Position numbers and translations under genes: made by a program | The notes under the pieces: model-generated | What the model saw: only the letters and a program-made list of their open reading frames with translations | What the model was told of the DNA's origin: nothing | The model's database searches: none | From: Parietichytrium sp. I65-24A | Lineage: Eukaryota; Sar; Bigyra; Thraustochytrida; Thraustochytriidae | Direction: 5' to 3' | Length of the DNA: 64,000 bases | Assembly (NCBI GenBank): GCA_012862575.1 | Contig: BLSF01000004.1 | Location: forward strand, 248,001 to 312,000 | Shown: piece by piece, positions 18,894 to 29,789 of the stretch | Numbering within the stretch: position 1 is the stretch's first letter | Layout of the letters: every line of letters begins with the position of its first letter

Positions 18894-21800
18894 CGCTCCT
18901 GCGGGATGTGGGACGCGGGCACACTTTCGCTGAATCGGGACGCACCGTTTCCTCAACGAGCCTGCGCCCGAGCGTATGTTCTCAGTTGTACATGCCCTTA
19001 TAAACGGATAGCGGTAACGTGTGACCCACCGCGACCTTGGGGTGACGTTAAGATATTGTAAGATATCGCTGAACTTGAACTTGAACACCACAGAGACAAA
19101 CAACATCAGAAACTGGCAAGTCGTCGTCTTGGAAAGCACTTTCACTTTGCCCATCTACAAGGAGCATTTTGAGTTCGTCGGACTCGTGCCTGTTCGCCAC
19201 TGCTTTGAAAACAGCTGGTTTAATGCGGCTTCCCATGCTGCAGGGATCGATACCATTCAATTGAGGTAAGCATGAGAGAGTATATCTTCTGCTGCACAGC
19301 TGTTGCTGTCTTTGTTCTGAATGAACTGACAGTGAATGGACATACATTTCAAGCTTCGGCGAGCACAAGCATCGATGAACCCTGTTGATGAAACAATGAG
19401 CACAATGATTTTCACTGCCAATCTACCGAACAGTCCAACAATCAATCAGTCCATCGATCAACCCACAAATCAACAATTCTCAATCAATCATTCGATGAGT
19501 CAGCGAATGCACGAATCATTCAAAATTTGGAAGAAGCGTTGTGGACAGGAAAAATAGTTCTGTGAGCTGACATCTCTTCAACGCGTCACAGTCGTTTCGC
19601 TCTCTTCACTCTCTTCGCCAAAGTGCACTCGCGCTTCATGTGCAGTCAGTCACATGCATCTGCAACATCACTCGGCGACACCTGGTGAACGGGCAGTCGC
19701 TTGGCGCATGTGGCCTGCTGTGGCCTGCTCGCGACGGGGGGTGGCTTCAGACAAGTACGGGCACTGGCCTCGCCCTGACCACCCGTTCCGTGCGCTATTG
19801 GGAACCCAGTCGCTGAAAATTAGTGAGCGAGTAAGCTCTTCCGAGATGGTGAGCGGTTGCGCCGGTGCGAACGAAGGAAGGTCGCAGAGGAACCTACCAA
19901 GCCCCGACATTTCGCAGCATTTCGCCTTCTCAGCATCGCAGTTATCGCGGTTCCCGTTCGACGCTCGCTGTTCGTGAACAAGGAAGTCTCTTCCGTCTCT
20001 TCATTCAGGGCATTTCAGGATATTTCAGGATTTTTATGTCTTGGTGGTTTCCGTCCTACGCGTGCGCGCCAAACAAGCCACCCAAAAATAAAACACCAAC
20101 CTGCCCCGCTCGATCTTTGTGCGGCTTTGGCTTCTTTATAAGACATTATAAGACGGGGTTCACCCCCTCCCCCCAGCTATCAGTTCCGCGCAAATCCAAG
20201 TCGCGAGCGACCGAAAACGTGGTTTGGCTCCATATAGTTTCCGGTTCTCGCGGCGGCGATGCGACTGAGTAATTTACTGTTAATTTTTTTATTTCTGAAT
20301 AAATAAACATGTCGCCAAACAAACCTTTCTTCTGGGGTCGGTCGGCTGGCTAAAAAACATGTGAGCCAAATTTAGTTGGTTTTGTGCGTAGAAAGTAGTC
20401 ATATGTCAGCACTATACTCTAGAACACGATGGATAAATAATCTTCTGAATTCTGAACTCTGACAAATCTGACACTGTGAATTTTCTGAACCAACTAACTT
20501 ATTTGATTGAATTTTCTAAGTATTTAAAATTAAATCTGTTCTGAATGAAATATTTGGATGTGACCGTCACCTAACAGTATACTACTCGTCTACGACTCAT
20601 TGTCAGGAGGCGCAAAAGTCAATCCAGACGGGTCGTAATTGCGATGTATGGTACGTGATGAACGGATGACCAAAGACAGCCTCGGAATCCTCGGAAGTTC
20701 GCAATTCAGAACCGTTTGGGGAAAGCTGCTACTACTCAGTACTCAGTAAGAACTCAGTATCTCTACCATCTCTCTTTGCGCAAAAAAAGTGCTGGTTTCA
20801 TTCCGGAGTTTCCAGAGCTTGCGACTGTGATTGATTTTTGATTTTGCTTCTTTGTTGTGATTTCCAGCACTTTGTTATTTTGTTGTCATTCTTGAAATCG
20901 CAATGTCATGTCTTCCTCAGCCGCTCCTCCTCACTGGTAACATATGGATGGATTATAATCATCTCCTCTTCCCGTGCTCTCAGAAAGTGCTTTCCCGTAA
21001 ATGCTCACTCATGTTCTGAATGAATGGGAATGAAACCAATCACGAGGCACGAAAAGTCAAGTATCCGAACTACTGAATATGGATTAGAGTAGACAATCTT
21101 AGGGAAAGAGAAAAATGAATTTTGAAGTCTTTCGAATGCTTGCAGTTCCAAAGAAATAAGAAGGGGGTAGCCGTCCGTAGCCTTATTAGTATTCGCCAGA
21201 GTCGAAATCAATCTGTTACAGCCACGCCAGCGCAGCTACATGTTGCACTTCTATCAATATAGACTATGTATGCTTAAGACCGCCTCGGGTAGGAAGCATG
21301 GAACAAAACGAACTCCGCGAACCTGCCTCGAATGTGCGCCACATTAGTGTCCTGATTATACATAACTCTTAAAAAGGGTTTTATCGTGCTTCGAAAATAC
21401 CCAGATTGGCTCGAGAGTGTGTACATTACAGATTCCAGTAGTTCCATCGAAAGTGCAAAATCTGCCGACTTTGCCTTACGCGAGGTGGTGCGAGTTGGGA
21501 GAGAGTTGGCGTCAATCTCGCGGAGCCTCACAGCAATATCCGAACCAAGGAAACTTTTGCTAGGGCTTTGGTAGACGTACGTGTACATTTATTATGAGTA
21601 ATAAATGATCCACAGCCAAAAAGTTAAAAAAAATAAAATTAAAAAAAAAGTAGAGAGTACAAACCTCAAAACCTTTCCTCTCGGCGAATCCCTTTCAACC
21701 GCGAGAAAATAAACTCCCGCCTCTCGTCATTGCCATGATATCGTGCCAGGTGGTGAAGTACAGAGGTGGCACGACTTTAGACGACACAGGGATGAACATG

Positions 21801-24800
21801 ACATTGTGGCTCGGGTTCACAGAGCTCATTTTCTTGTCGATCTGCCCCAGCCAAACAAGCCAAGCCCTTTTTTTTTAGCCGAGGAATCAGAATCCTGACG
21901 TGTTCTGAGAACTGCGCACTAACTGCGAGTTGCAGAGAGTCATTCGCTTCAATCAGCAACCCTCTTTCATCGGTCAAAATCATTGAAGAAATGTCAAGTG
22001 AAAGAAGGGAGGAACTTGGTCGTGCGTGCTGATGGGTGCAATCATGTGCAATCAAAGCCAGTCAGACCGCGGAATCTAGGTGTTGGGGCACGTACCCAGT
22101 AGGAAAGGCATCTGTCAAAAGATGGTCCTTCTTTTCCAGGTGATATGGTAGTGTGTTCAAGTGGACTTTTCCATGCAGGAGAGCAGGGGAGCAGGGTTGG
22201 CAAAATAATCTCTGCAAATACAATTTATACTTTTAGAGAAAAAAAGCTGGGTTGAGCCAAAACGACAGGATTCCTGCGAAAGCTCAAGGTGCTCAAGGTC
22301 CAAGATTCAAGGGCTGTCTGCCAAACCTGCTGAAAGACCGACGAAAAATCGACAGCTTTGCCGTGACGCAAGTTGCGCAAACGTGAGGCCTGCGGGTGAC
22401 CCCTGGTCTTGTGCGAGCTCTTCTCGTTGAACAGCTGCAGTTCAAAAAAATTGGCAAAACTTGGATTTTGATAAAGTTTATTCACGGTCAATAAAAATGG
22501 TCTCTCAAACATCAACAAAGCAAACATCATTTTGAGCGAGCTACCATCTACTAGTCACAAGCCCTAAACCTTCCTAAATTCTAATTTTAAAAATTGCCAT
22601 TTTGTGCTTCACACTCGCATGTAACGGGGTGGCAGGATCATCCACTCGCTACAGAAGTACTATAGCCAAGCGCTATTCCGGGAGGTTTTTTTTCCAAAGA
22701 AATTCTCATTCGACTGCCGTCCACCATTCCTCCCTGCTCAAAGCTTACTACGTGGTAAACACTGCTACAAAAGGTGGCAAGTAGCGCTTGCAGTAGCGCC
22801 GTTGGAAGGAAAATGGTGGCAAGTGTTCACCCAAGTCAGTGGATTTTGCGTTTCGGAAACAAACAACTCGTTCCAGGCTAGAGCTCTACGAGTAGAGATG
22901 TGAGTTGTACGGAAGGCGAGGAGGCTACATTCGCCGGAGAGGTTGGAGAGAAACAACTGCAAGAACCGACAATCAGCCAAAGGAGGAACGGCGAGAAGGA
23001 GATCGGCGGTTGGGAATGGGTTGGTTCAAGAATCAAAGTGTCCAGGACCAGTTCTAGTGCGTGAGATTCTGCTTTTGTTGGCTAACACAACACTGCAGAC
23101 ACTGCAGACACGCACCGTAGGGAGGTGAGATTGATGGTTCACAACCAGGCCAGAGTGGTGCTCTGTACTCCATAACTTACCCTGATGCACTCGGTATTGA
23201 GACTACCAGAACTTACCAAAACCCAGAACTATACCTGTGTGCCTGCCACTTCGTTGTCTCTGTCTACTCTGTCTCGATCGTTTTGGTGCTTCTGCCAGAG
23301 CTACTGCACTGTAATCGCAAGCAGGACTCGCAGCCGGACTCAGAAGGACCAGCTTCCCTTTCCAATGCCGGCATTTTTTAGCCGCAAGTTCGATTTTGTC
23401 GTCGTCGTCGCCGCCGCCGTCGTCATGGCATCGAGTGCTCATTCCTCGCGTTAAGCTTATCGTCAGGCTTTGAATGACAGTGAACGTATGTAACACAAAG
23501 CGTCGCCAACACTGTACCGGTACTAGTACCTCTCTCTCATCGGTGAACGCAGTGAGAATGCAGACAGCAAAGTCCATCTGTATTCTGGACTTATTGGACG
23601 GTAACTTATACCTTTGTGATGCTTTGTGTTCTGTTTTGCAGCGCCGCTGTATTTATTACTCAGTACATTTTACTACGCGGAAATTAATCTGGCGAGCTTG
23701 GCGCGTTGATGTGTCTCGTGAAGCGTGTCTCAAGCGGGGGTTTCACTATCAAACAAAGCCACCCTTCCTCGTGGACTCGCGCGTTGTGCTCTGTCGGGAG
23801 TCCACTTCGAAGAGCGAGGAAACGATGATGTGTCGTGAAGCTTTTGTGACTTTTCATCTCCACCATTCCCCACTCAATACACTTCTTCACCGTCAGCCAA
23901 CTAATTGATTGGTTTTTCGAGATTCTGCCCCATTTTCTCTGTCTACCACCGTGAACCACTTCCCATCATCCACCATAACTTACACACATCCACACTCGCC
24001 TCCATCTCCAGCATCTCACACCTCTCTTGGCCAGAGGTTATTTTTTAAAAAAGTCCATTCCGTTCCATTCCATTCGCTTTTCTTTATCGTTCTCAACTGC
24101 ACTATCAAATAGATTGTCATGCTCCGCCCGTTAGAGCCCGCTGCCACCTGCTACTCAGTACTCAGTACCCTTGGATTGTAGTCCGAGTCCGAGGCAATGT
24201 ACACCTACACCACTAGATAGTAGTATGCTACATATTACGCTAGTACTCACCCGTCACAAGCCCATGCTCTGCGAGGGCACATTGAGGGCGGAAAGGAGGG
24301 CGGAACGGTGCACTTGCTCGCCCCTTCCTTTTCCTCGCGACTACTACGCGGGTGTTTGGGCGCGGTTAAGTGCTCTGCTCTGGTGGAAGTATGCCGCCAG
24401 GTATCAAAGCTGTGCCGGGTGGCTCTTAGGGGAAACACGGTGTGAGAGGTAAAAGGGAAAGGAAGAAAGAAGATGGGGGAGAGAGAAGAGAGAGAGGTGT
24501 GGATGGAGCGAGAGAGGGAAAAAGCAGCGTATTCGTGTAGGACATGGATAGCCAGGAATGTGACCAGATTCAGGAATTTCACGATCGATGATCGATGATC
24601 GATGATCGATGATCGATGATCGATGATCGATAATCGACGATGGACTTGGGGCTTTTATTTTAAAGTTAAAGAAACTCACTGCGAATACAAAGATCATGAC
24701 ACGATGTTCATGAAATGAGTTGCATGCAGCAACGCTTGCGTTCCAGCTGCGAGAACAATGGCCAGCCAGTCAGTCAACAATCGTTCTTGGCAAGTGATTT

Positions 24801-25318
24801 CAATTGAAAAAGTCTCGGCGTGTGGACTGGTAAGAAAGATGGAGCGCATCCTCCAACCCTCTCGCGTTGCGAGATAAACCACCGTGCGCTGATGTGCGCT
24901 GTGCCTGACTGTAGCGTACAACGACACGTCGCCAGAGAGACCAGACCAGACCAGACAGAGAGAGAGAGGGAAGACACGAGAGAGGGAGAGAGCAGCACGC
25001 ATCCTACCTGTGTCGGTACTACGAGTCCAGTATTCTGTATTATCACAGCCGTCGTCATTTACACGGAGCTCATACGGGACCTAGTGCGCCCCGGTGAATT
25101 CGCACATTGGCACTGTGCTGTCCAAAAGTCGGGAAAACCTCTCCGCAATAGTCCCGACACTGGCTGGCTGTGAGGGGCCACCTCCCCTCTCAATGTCTCT
25201 CTCTCTCTCTCTCTTGCGCAAGCAGAAGAAGCAGAGCTGTGAGGTGACGAGAGGAAGAAAGAAAGAAAGGTGCCTCTCTCTCCAGCGACACGATGGCACG
25301 ATGACACGATGACAGGAT
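18894..25318. other. Long gene-poor region
   Basis: About 6.4 kb with no supported gene. Many short open frames exist on both strands, but none shows a domain, signal peptide plus fold, or splice-linked continuation. Contents seen: TGACAGTGAA motifs at 19327-19336 and 23475-23484, a CAATCA simple repeat near 19437-19495, a GTCGTC/GCCGCC run near 23398-23425, a palindrome GGTACTAGTACC at 23519-23530, a seven-copy GATCGAT array at 24583-24631, and GAGA-rich stretches near 24470-24520 and 24955-24990. No tRNA B-box or rRNA-like segment was recognised. Confidence 0.45.
24583..24631. repeat. Seven 7-bp tandem units, GATCGAT
   Basis: Seven perfect consecutive copies of GATCGAT. The unit contains the palindrome ATCGAT, so the array can fold on itself. 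It lies in the gene-poor region, not near a called start. Confidence 0.9.
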
Positions 25319-25506
25319 GGCAAGTGTGAGGCGCGCGGAGGGAAGGAAGGAAAGAGAAAGGAGGTAGCGTACCTCCATAGCGCCAGTCACTCTCAGTCAC
25401 CCAATCTCACGCAGTCACGCAGTCACGCTGCACTGAGTGTGAACCGTCTCACGCACAAACAGCAAACAGTCACACTGAGTACCTCGCGCACGGAGCTGGA
25501 GTTAGT

Positions 25507-25532
25507 GAGAGAGAGAGAGAGAGAGAGAGAGA
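25507..25532. repeat. GA dinucleotide microsatellite
   Basis: Thirteen uninterrupted GA units inside the ATG-free leader. Confidence 0.9.
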
Positions 25533-26633
25533 TATTGAGAGGGAGAAGCAGAGAGGAGAGAGCCTTGGACCGGCGATAGCTGTGTCGGGAAGAGAGAGAG
25601 AGAGTGAGTCAGAGTGCGGTGCTTGGTTGCCTTACTTGTTTGAGGTTGCGGGTAAGTGTCTGCGACTTGAGAGGGTCGAGGCTTTTTACTGTCGAGTTCA
25701 AGTGTCTGTCGCAAGACATTGGCTAGTGGCTCGATACTGGATTGGTTGAAGGCCAGCCGGCTCCTGTGACCTGCGCAAGTGAGCGTCGTAGAGGAGGTTT
25801 GTGCATTGTTGATTATCGACCCCAAGAGAGGGCCAACCTGGAAGAAGCAGGGCATTTGATTTGTGTCGCGTCTAATCTTGGCGCGTTCTCAAGCACTGCA
25901 AGCAAGCGACAAATCTTACCTGGGCACAGGCGTGCTAAAAACAAGCCTTTTTCTCGAGTTACACACATTCCGCCGGAGACCACTTTTGCCAAGTGCCGTC
26001 TTGCCAAAGTCCTCTCTAGAAAACACAGCACGCAATTAAACGCTGCCTACCACCTCTCAGCAGCTGAAAACCCCGAGCAATTGCTCACTGAGCCGCACTT
26101 CTCGACAGCACCTTTTGACACAACAAAGCCTCGGAAACGTGGGGCAGCTCGTGTGAACACGTGCAGCAGCAGGTGGGCGTACTTCACCACGGCAAAAGAG
26201 AAACCACGACTCTCGGCAAAGAGCAGTCAGTACCACAGCGACGCTGTTGAACAGACTGTTCCACATTCCGCTCGTCTTCTCGAGTGCCTTGCAGTGAACC
26301 AGCCGGCGTGTTTTTGGGAGTACATCAGTCTCCCAACTGAACCAAGCAGACAACGAGTGACCCGCTCTCTGCAAACTAATATCCTGGACTTGCCAAAGGC
26401 GAAGGATTGAGATTCTGACACACAGCATTCCTCTAAACCGGCTGATTGGACTTGACACCAGCTGTTCAAACTCGCTTTACACAAGGATTTATATTGATCG
26501 AGCTGCTCTTTCGAAACCGACCTCGCGTCGTTCAGCACCGAAAACTCTCTCCCAGCACAACACTCGACGCAAGAGCTAGCGACTAGTGAGGAACGTCCTG
26601 AACTTCGTTCTCACTAACTCCCGCGGGCTTTTA

Positions 26634-26644
26634 TTCACTGTCAA
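26634..26644. promoter_or_regulatory. TTSACWGTSAA motif near the SANT-like gene
   Basis: Exact TTCACTGTCAA, 34 bp before the ATG. It is one of at least six exact intergenic copies of this 11-bp near-palindrome in the window. Function unknown. Confidence 0.4.
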
Positions 26645-26677
26645 TCGAAAACGCAATCACCACTTTCGAATCCGAGG

Positions 26678-27430
26678 ATGTGGGTTGAGCAGCCTCGCGC
26701 CTCGCTCATGGACGACTTTGCGTGGATTTCGTACACGTTCGATCTCAACAGCGACAGCACGCTTGAGGATGTTTGGGGCGATAGTGCGGCTGCAGAGCAA
26801 CCGGGCACCAACAACTATTACTACACGCAAAGCACCTACAACTCGCATCACCACCAACACGCGGGGCACACTTCATACTATGGCCACAGCAGTGACTCCA
26901 ACGCGCACGGTCCACATGTTTACCACCAAGAGAGGAAGCGCCCCGCCGCCACACAGGAGCACGACTTCCGCGCCCCAAAGCGCGCAACCTCTGGGCACTC
27001 TGCATACTCTGCGCAGCCGGCCCCTTCCACTCCGGCGGATCTCATCCTCCCGCGCCCGGACGACGCAGTCTTATCTCCTGGTGCTCAAAGGTACGACGAA
27101 GGACGGTGGAAGCCGGAGGAAATCTCCATGCTTCTCCACGTTGCACGCGAGTTTGTTGCCCAGGAGCTCAAGATTATCGGAGACATTTCCTTTTTCGTGG
27201 GTGTCAAAAGACCGCGAAGGGCTATTGACAAGCAGCTCAAAAGAATGCTAAAGTACGACAAATGGACGAGCAGAGAGCTTTCCGCGATCGGGGCGCAACT
27301 AACTCAGCTCATCGAGTCTGGGGAATACCGTGAGCTCACCGGCGAACAGGCCAGAAAGCTCAAGCTCGCAAAGGACATCTGGTATAAGCGCGACCAGCAG
27401 AATCATGGAAACCTTACCATGCAGCTTTGA
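26678..27430 (+). CDS. SANT/Myb-like protein with His/Tyr-rich N-terminus
   Basis: A 250-residue protein, probably nuclear. Residues about 45-90 are low-complexity and rich in His, Tyr, Asn, Ser and Gln (NNYYYTQSTYNSHHHQH), like a prion-like or activation region, followed by RKRP and APKRATS, possible nuclear signals. Residues about 140-190 (YDEGRWKPEEISMLLHVARE, then KRPRRAIDKQLKRM) have the W-x2-E-E-x3-L spacing of a SANT/Myb repeat. A Lys/Arg-rich helical end follows. The domain call is by pattern and only moderate. A second ATG at 26708 (MDDFAWISY) is an alternative start. The very long ATG-free leader suggests a regulatory gene under translational or promoter control. A 13-kDa-scale DNA-binding or chromatin role is inference. 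Downstream lies one copy of a duplicated 81-bp segment. Confidence 0.65.
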   Translation: MWVEQPRASLMDDFAWISYTFDLNSDSTLEDVWGDSAAAEQPGTNNYYYTQSTYNSHHHQHAGHTSYYGHSSDSNAHGPHVYHQERKRPAATQEHDFRAPKRATSGHSAYSAQPAPSTPADLILPRPDDAVLSPGAQRYDEGRWKPEEISMLLHVAREFVAQELKIIGDISFFVGVKRPRRAIDKQLKRMLKYDKWTSRELSAIGAQLTQLIESGEYRELTGEQARKLKLAKDIWYKRDQQNHGNLTMQL

Positions 27431-27549
27431 GCTCGCCCCGGTGTATCTGCCTCCTTTCACTTTGGTTTATTACTTTGCCCATCTCTGACCTGAATGTCTG
27501 CAAACTTGATTCGACTGGGCTTGAGCTTGGTCGCCAGGTTTTGCAATTG

Positions 27550-27630
27550 TTACGCATCCGCAAGAACAAGGATCGCGCCTATGTGAACTATAAAGACGCA
27601 ACGAAAATCATCGTTGTGCGCAGGATATTG
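27550..27630 (+). repeat. Duplicated segment, copy 1
   Basis: An 81-bp segment starting TTACGCATCCGCAAGAACAA and ending CAGGATATTG, 120 bp after the SANT-like gene stop. It is repeated in the same orientation at 28453-28538. It reads through as LRIRKNKDRAYVNYKDATK before a stop at 27640. Confidence 0.9.
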
Positions 27631-28452
27631 GGTTCGCACTAACCCGACACTTTTGAACATGTGTGCTTTTGAGGCTTGTTTTCACACCCCTCACAGCGAG
27701 ATCTTTGATGATCAATGATCCTTCCAATTAAGAAAACTAATGCATATAGATAATATAAAATCTACAGAAATACTTTGGCATCATTTTACAGAATTCAGGT
27801 CATCTCTTTTCTTTCCGTCTCCCCAGCGCGATAGTTTCCCACGGTTCCACCGTTTTCAGATCTGTGAACCACGATTTATGCAGGCCTCTTCGGTTCCGCA
27901 GCAACCAGTTCCCCCATACCGTATATCAACAAAATATAGAGCGAGAAACAATGAGCCGCAAACAGTTTCCATGCTTTGCTCGCTCTTGATAGTCCGCACT
28001 GGGTCCTTTGCCACTCTTCGCAAGGGCCGAAACATTTCTTTTCTCCTTTCTTTTTTTTTCACGTGAGCCTGTCTGGTACATGAGATGAACCAAGTCCTAG
28101 TTACCATTATCGCCTTCTCTACTGCACATGCTAAAGCAACCTCACTTCGCTCATCTTCGTCTTTGTAGTGCCCCGCTATTACAAATAATAAGCCTAAAAC
28201 TGTTCGTTCATTACCTATGTTTCTACTATCCAGTATGCTCGGATGGTACTAGTACCAGCGACACCAACTAAAAGTCCCTAACGAATTCGCGAATTTGCTA
28301 TCCGGTCTTAGCATAGTCGCCTTAGTACATACGTTTGAACATTTTGCGGTGTCCTCGGGATGTACACGCGGTGTCCACCTACTCTCCTCGCTGTCGTCTC
28401 TGTCTAGTTGATCGGAACTAGAAAGAGAAAGAGAGAGAGGAGAGAGCAAAAG

Positions 28453-28538
28453 TTACGCATCCGCAAGAACAAGGATTGCGCATATGTGAACTACAAAGAC
28501 GCAACGCAACGAAAAGCATCGTTGTGCACAGGATATTG
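28453..28538 (+). repeat. Duplicated segment, copy 2
   Basis: Second copy of the 27550-27630 segment, same orientation, with about five substitutions and a 5-bp insertion (a repeated GCAAC). It ends 91 bp before the J-protein start at 28630, so it likely lies in that gene's leader. Confidence 0.9.
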
Positions 28539-28629
28539 CGCGCGAGATAGTGGGATAGGGATAGCTGGGCAGTGGGAAAAAGGCGCATGCTGGCGATACT
28601 GCAAGCGTTCGAGTTGGCTGCTCAGTTCA

Positions 28630-29511
28630 ATGATGGTGCCAGTGCCGTCGGTGCGGCGCCTGTTCTGCACGGTGGTTTTGGCCGCTTTGGCGACAGGGAG
28701 CGACGGCGGACTGGAGCATGGGACGGTGCTCTTCTCGGCGCAAGTTCCTGGCGTTGCGGAGAAGCTGGAGCTGCGAGCAGGTGAAGATGGTGTCCTCGCC
28801 GTGGCCAAGTTCTGCGAGAGGTTGGGGCTAAAGGAAACTCGTGAGTGCGTGATGTTAGAACATCAAGTCTGTGCACGGAGTGGCCTGTTGTGCAGAAGCG
28901 TGCGCACGGTGATGGACGATCCCTCGGAGGTTGGATTTGCACACATCAAGTGGTCGGACCAAGGGAAAGAATGCGCGATGCGGTTTCAAATCCTTCGCGG
29001 CGATGTGAAGAAGGCGGTGGCGATTGACGCTGCCGAAGGCCAAAGTTCGTCTCTGGCGGCGTCCCTGACGAGCTTGCATTGTGCAAACCTGGCGAGATTT
29101 AGCCAACATTGCTACTGTACTGATGAGGTTCGATCTGCAGTCGTCAATGCCCTGATTGACGAGACGAACAGATTTAGGTGGTCCGAGGATGCAGACCTGT
29201 ATCTAAGGATGGGTATCGAACGTAATGCGACTGCCCAAGACGTCCGCCGCGCTTACCGAAAGCTGTCATTCATGTTTCACCCCGACAGGTACAGCAAAGA
29301 CCGGGATCTTGGTTTGCAGCGAACAATGGCGATCAACGAAGCGTACGAAATTCTCAGCGACAACTCAGCGCGCCTTGCGTATGACAGCAAAACGTTTGGG
29401 CCGCAATTTGTGCCCCAAGCAAAGGATTCAGGAGTCCAAGCTCACACCATGTTTGGGTCCCGAGTACACGTTGCAGTTGACGGGTTTGGAAACATCAAAA
29501 TAACGTTCTAA
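28630..29511 (+). CDS. Secretory-pathway J-domain (DnaJ) protein
   Basis: A 293-residue protein starting MMVPVPSVRRLF with a signal peptide (CTVVLAALATGS) that points to the ER lumen. The middle part is Cys-containing (FCERLGL, ECVMLEHQVCARSGLLCRS, HCYCTDEV) and not recognised. The C-terminal J domain (about 188-255) has AYRKLSFMFHPDRYSKD with the HPD motif that stimulates Hsp70 ATPase, then AINEAYEILSDNSARLAYDS. A J domain at the C-terminus after a Cys-rich lumenal region is an uncommon order. It should partner a lumenal Hsp70 (BiP). The open frame extends 74 codons upstream to an ATG at 28408, through the duplicated segment. The nearer start was chosen because it gives the signal peptide. 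Convergent with DAHP synthase. Confidence 0.85.
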   Translation: MMVPVPSVRRLFCTVVLAALATGSDGGLEHGTVLFSAQVPGVAEKLELRAGEDGVLAVAKFCERLGLKETRECVMLEHQVCARSGLLCRSVRTVMDDPSEVGFAHIKWSDQGKECAMRFQILRGDVKKAVAIDAAEGQSSSLAASLTSLHCANLARFSQHCYCTDEVRSAVVNALIDETNRFRWSEDADLYLRMGIERNATAQDVRRAYRKLSFMFHPDRYSKDRDLGLQRTMAINEAYEILSDNSARLAYDSKTFGPQFVPQAKDSGVQAHTMFGSRVHVAVDGFGNIKITF

Positions 29512-29789
29512 CAAGTTGTTGCAATGTGGAATGAAATACTTGACGGAGTAGCCAAAATCTGCACCTTTATTATTTGGGAACGGGGGGGAGCTGATTGCAT
29601 TCTCAGAGAGCTCAAATGTACACTACCTTCGTCTCTTACAGCTAGAATCCCTGCTTCTGATAGAAAAACAATGGCGACGATATATCTTCGTGTTTGAAAA
29701 AATAAATGCATAGAATAAAAGGAAAGACACATAATGTTTCAGATACTTTCCAAGAGTCTACCTATCATTCAGCAAACGCGCAGTTTCCT

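Larger units (their letters stand above)
25319..26677 (+). promoter_or_regulatory. ATG-free long leader of the SANT-like gene
   Basis: Across 1359 bases the plus strand contains no ATG in any frame; the next ATG is the start of the downstream protein. About 21 would be expected by chance. The reverse triplet CAT occurs several times, so the loss is strand-specific. This is the pattern of a long 5' untranslated leader selected against upstream starts. A GA run lies at 25507-25532, a splice-donor-like GGGTAAGTG near 25650, and the motif TTCACTGTCAA at 26634-26644. A 222-codon frame (25742-26410) is open here but starts at TTG and has no Met. Confidence 0.65.
27431..28629. other. Spacer between SANT-like and J-protein genes
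   Basis: A 1.2 kb spacer carrying both copies of a duplicated segment (27550-27630 and 28453-28538), a GGTACTAGTACC palindrome at 28245-28256, a T9 run near 28052 and a GAGA stretch at 28421-28446. No independent gene is supported. Confidence 0.5.

Noticed and set aside
19857-20272. Overlapping 94- and 135-codon frames in the gene-poor region
   Set aside because: Two frames overlap with equal length, neither is protein-like and no upstream or downstream exon is evident.
22943-23128. LRR-like ending (REILLLLANTTLQTLQ) on the plus strand
   Set aside because: Spacing from the preceding Asn does not fit the 28-residue repeat and no matching splice sites or neighbouring repeat exons were found.
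23185-23908. Open frames including a Val/Ala-rich run (FDFVVVVAAAVVM)
   Set aside because: The run is a GTCGTC/GCCGCC simple repeat; the peptide would be 29 residues from the nearest ATG with no other support.
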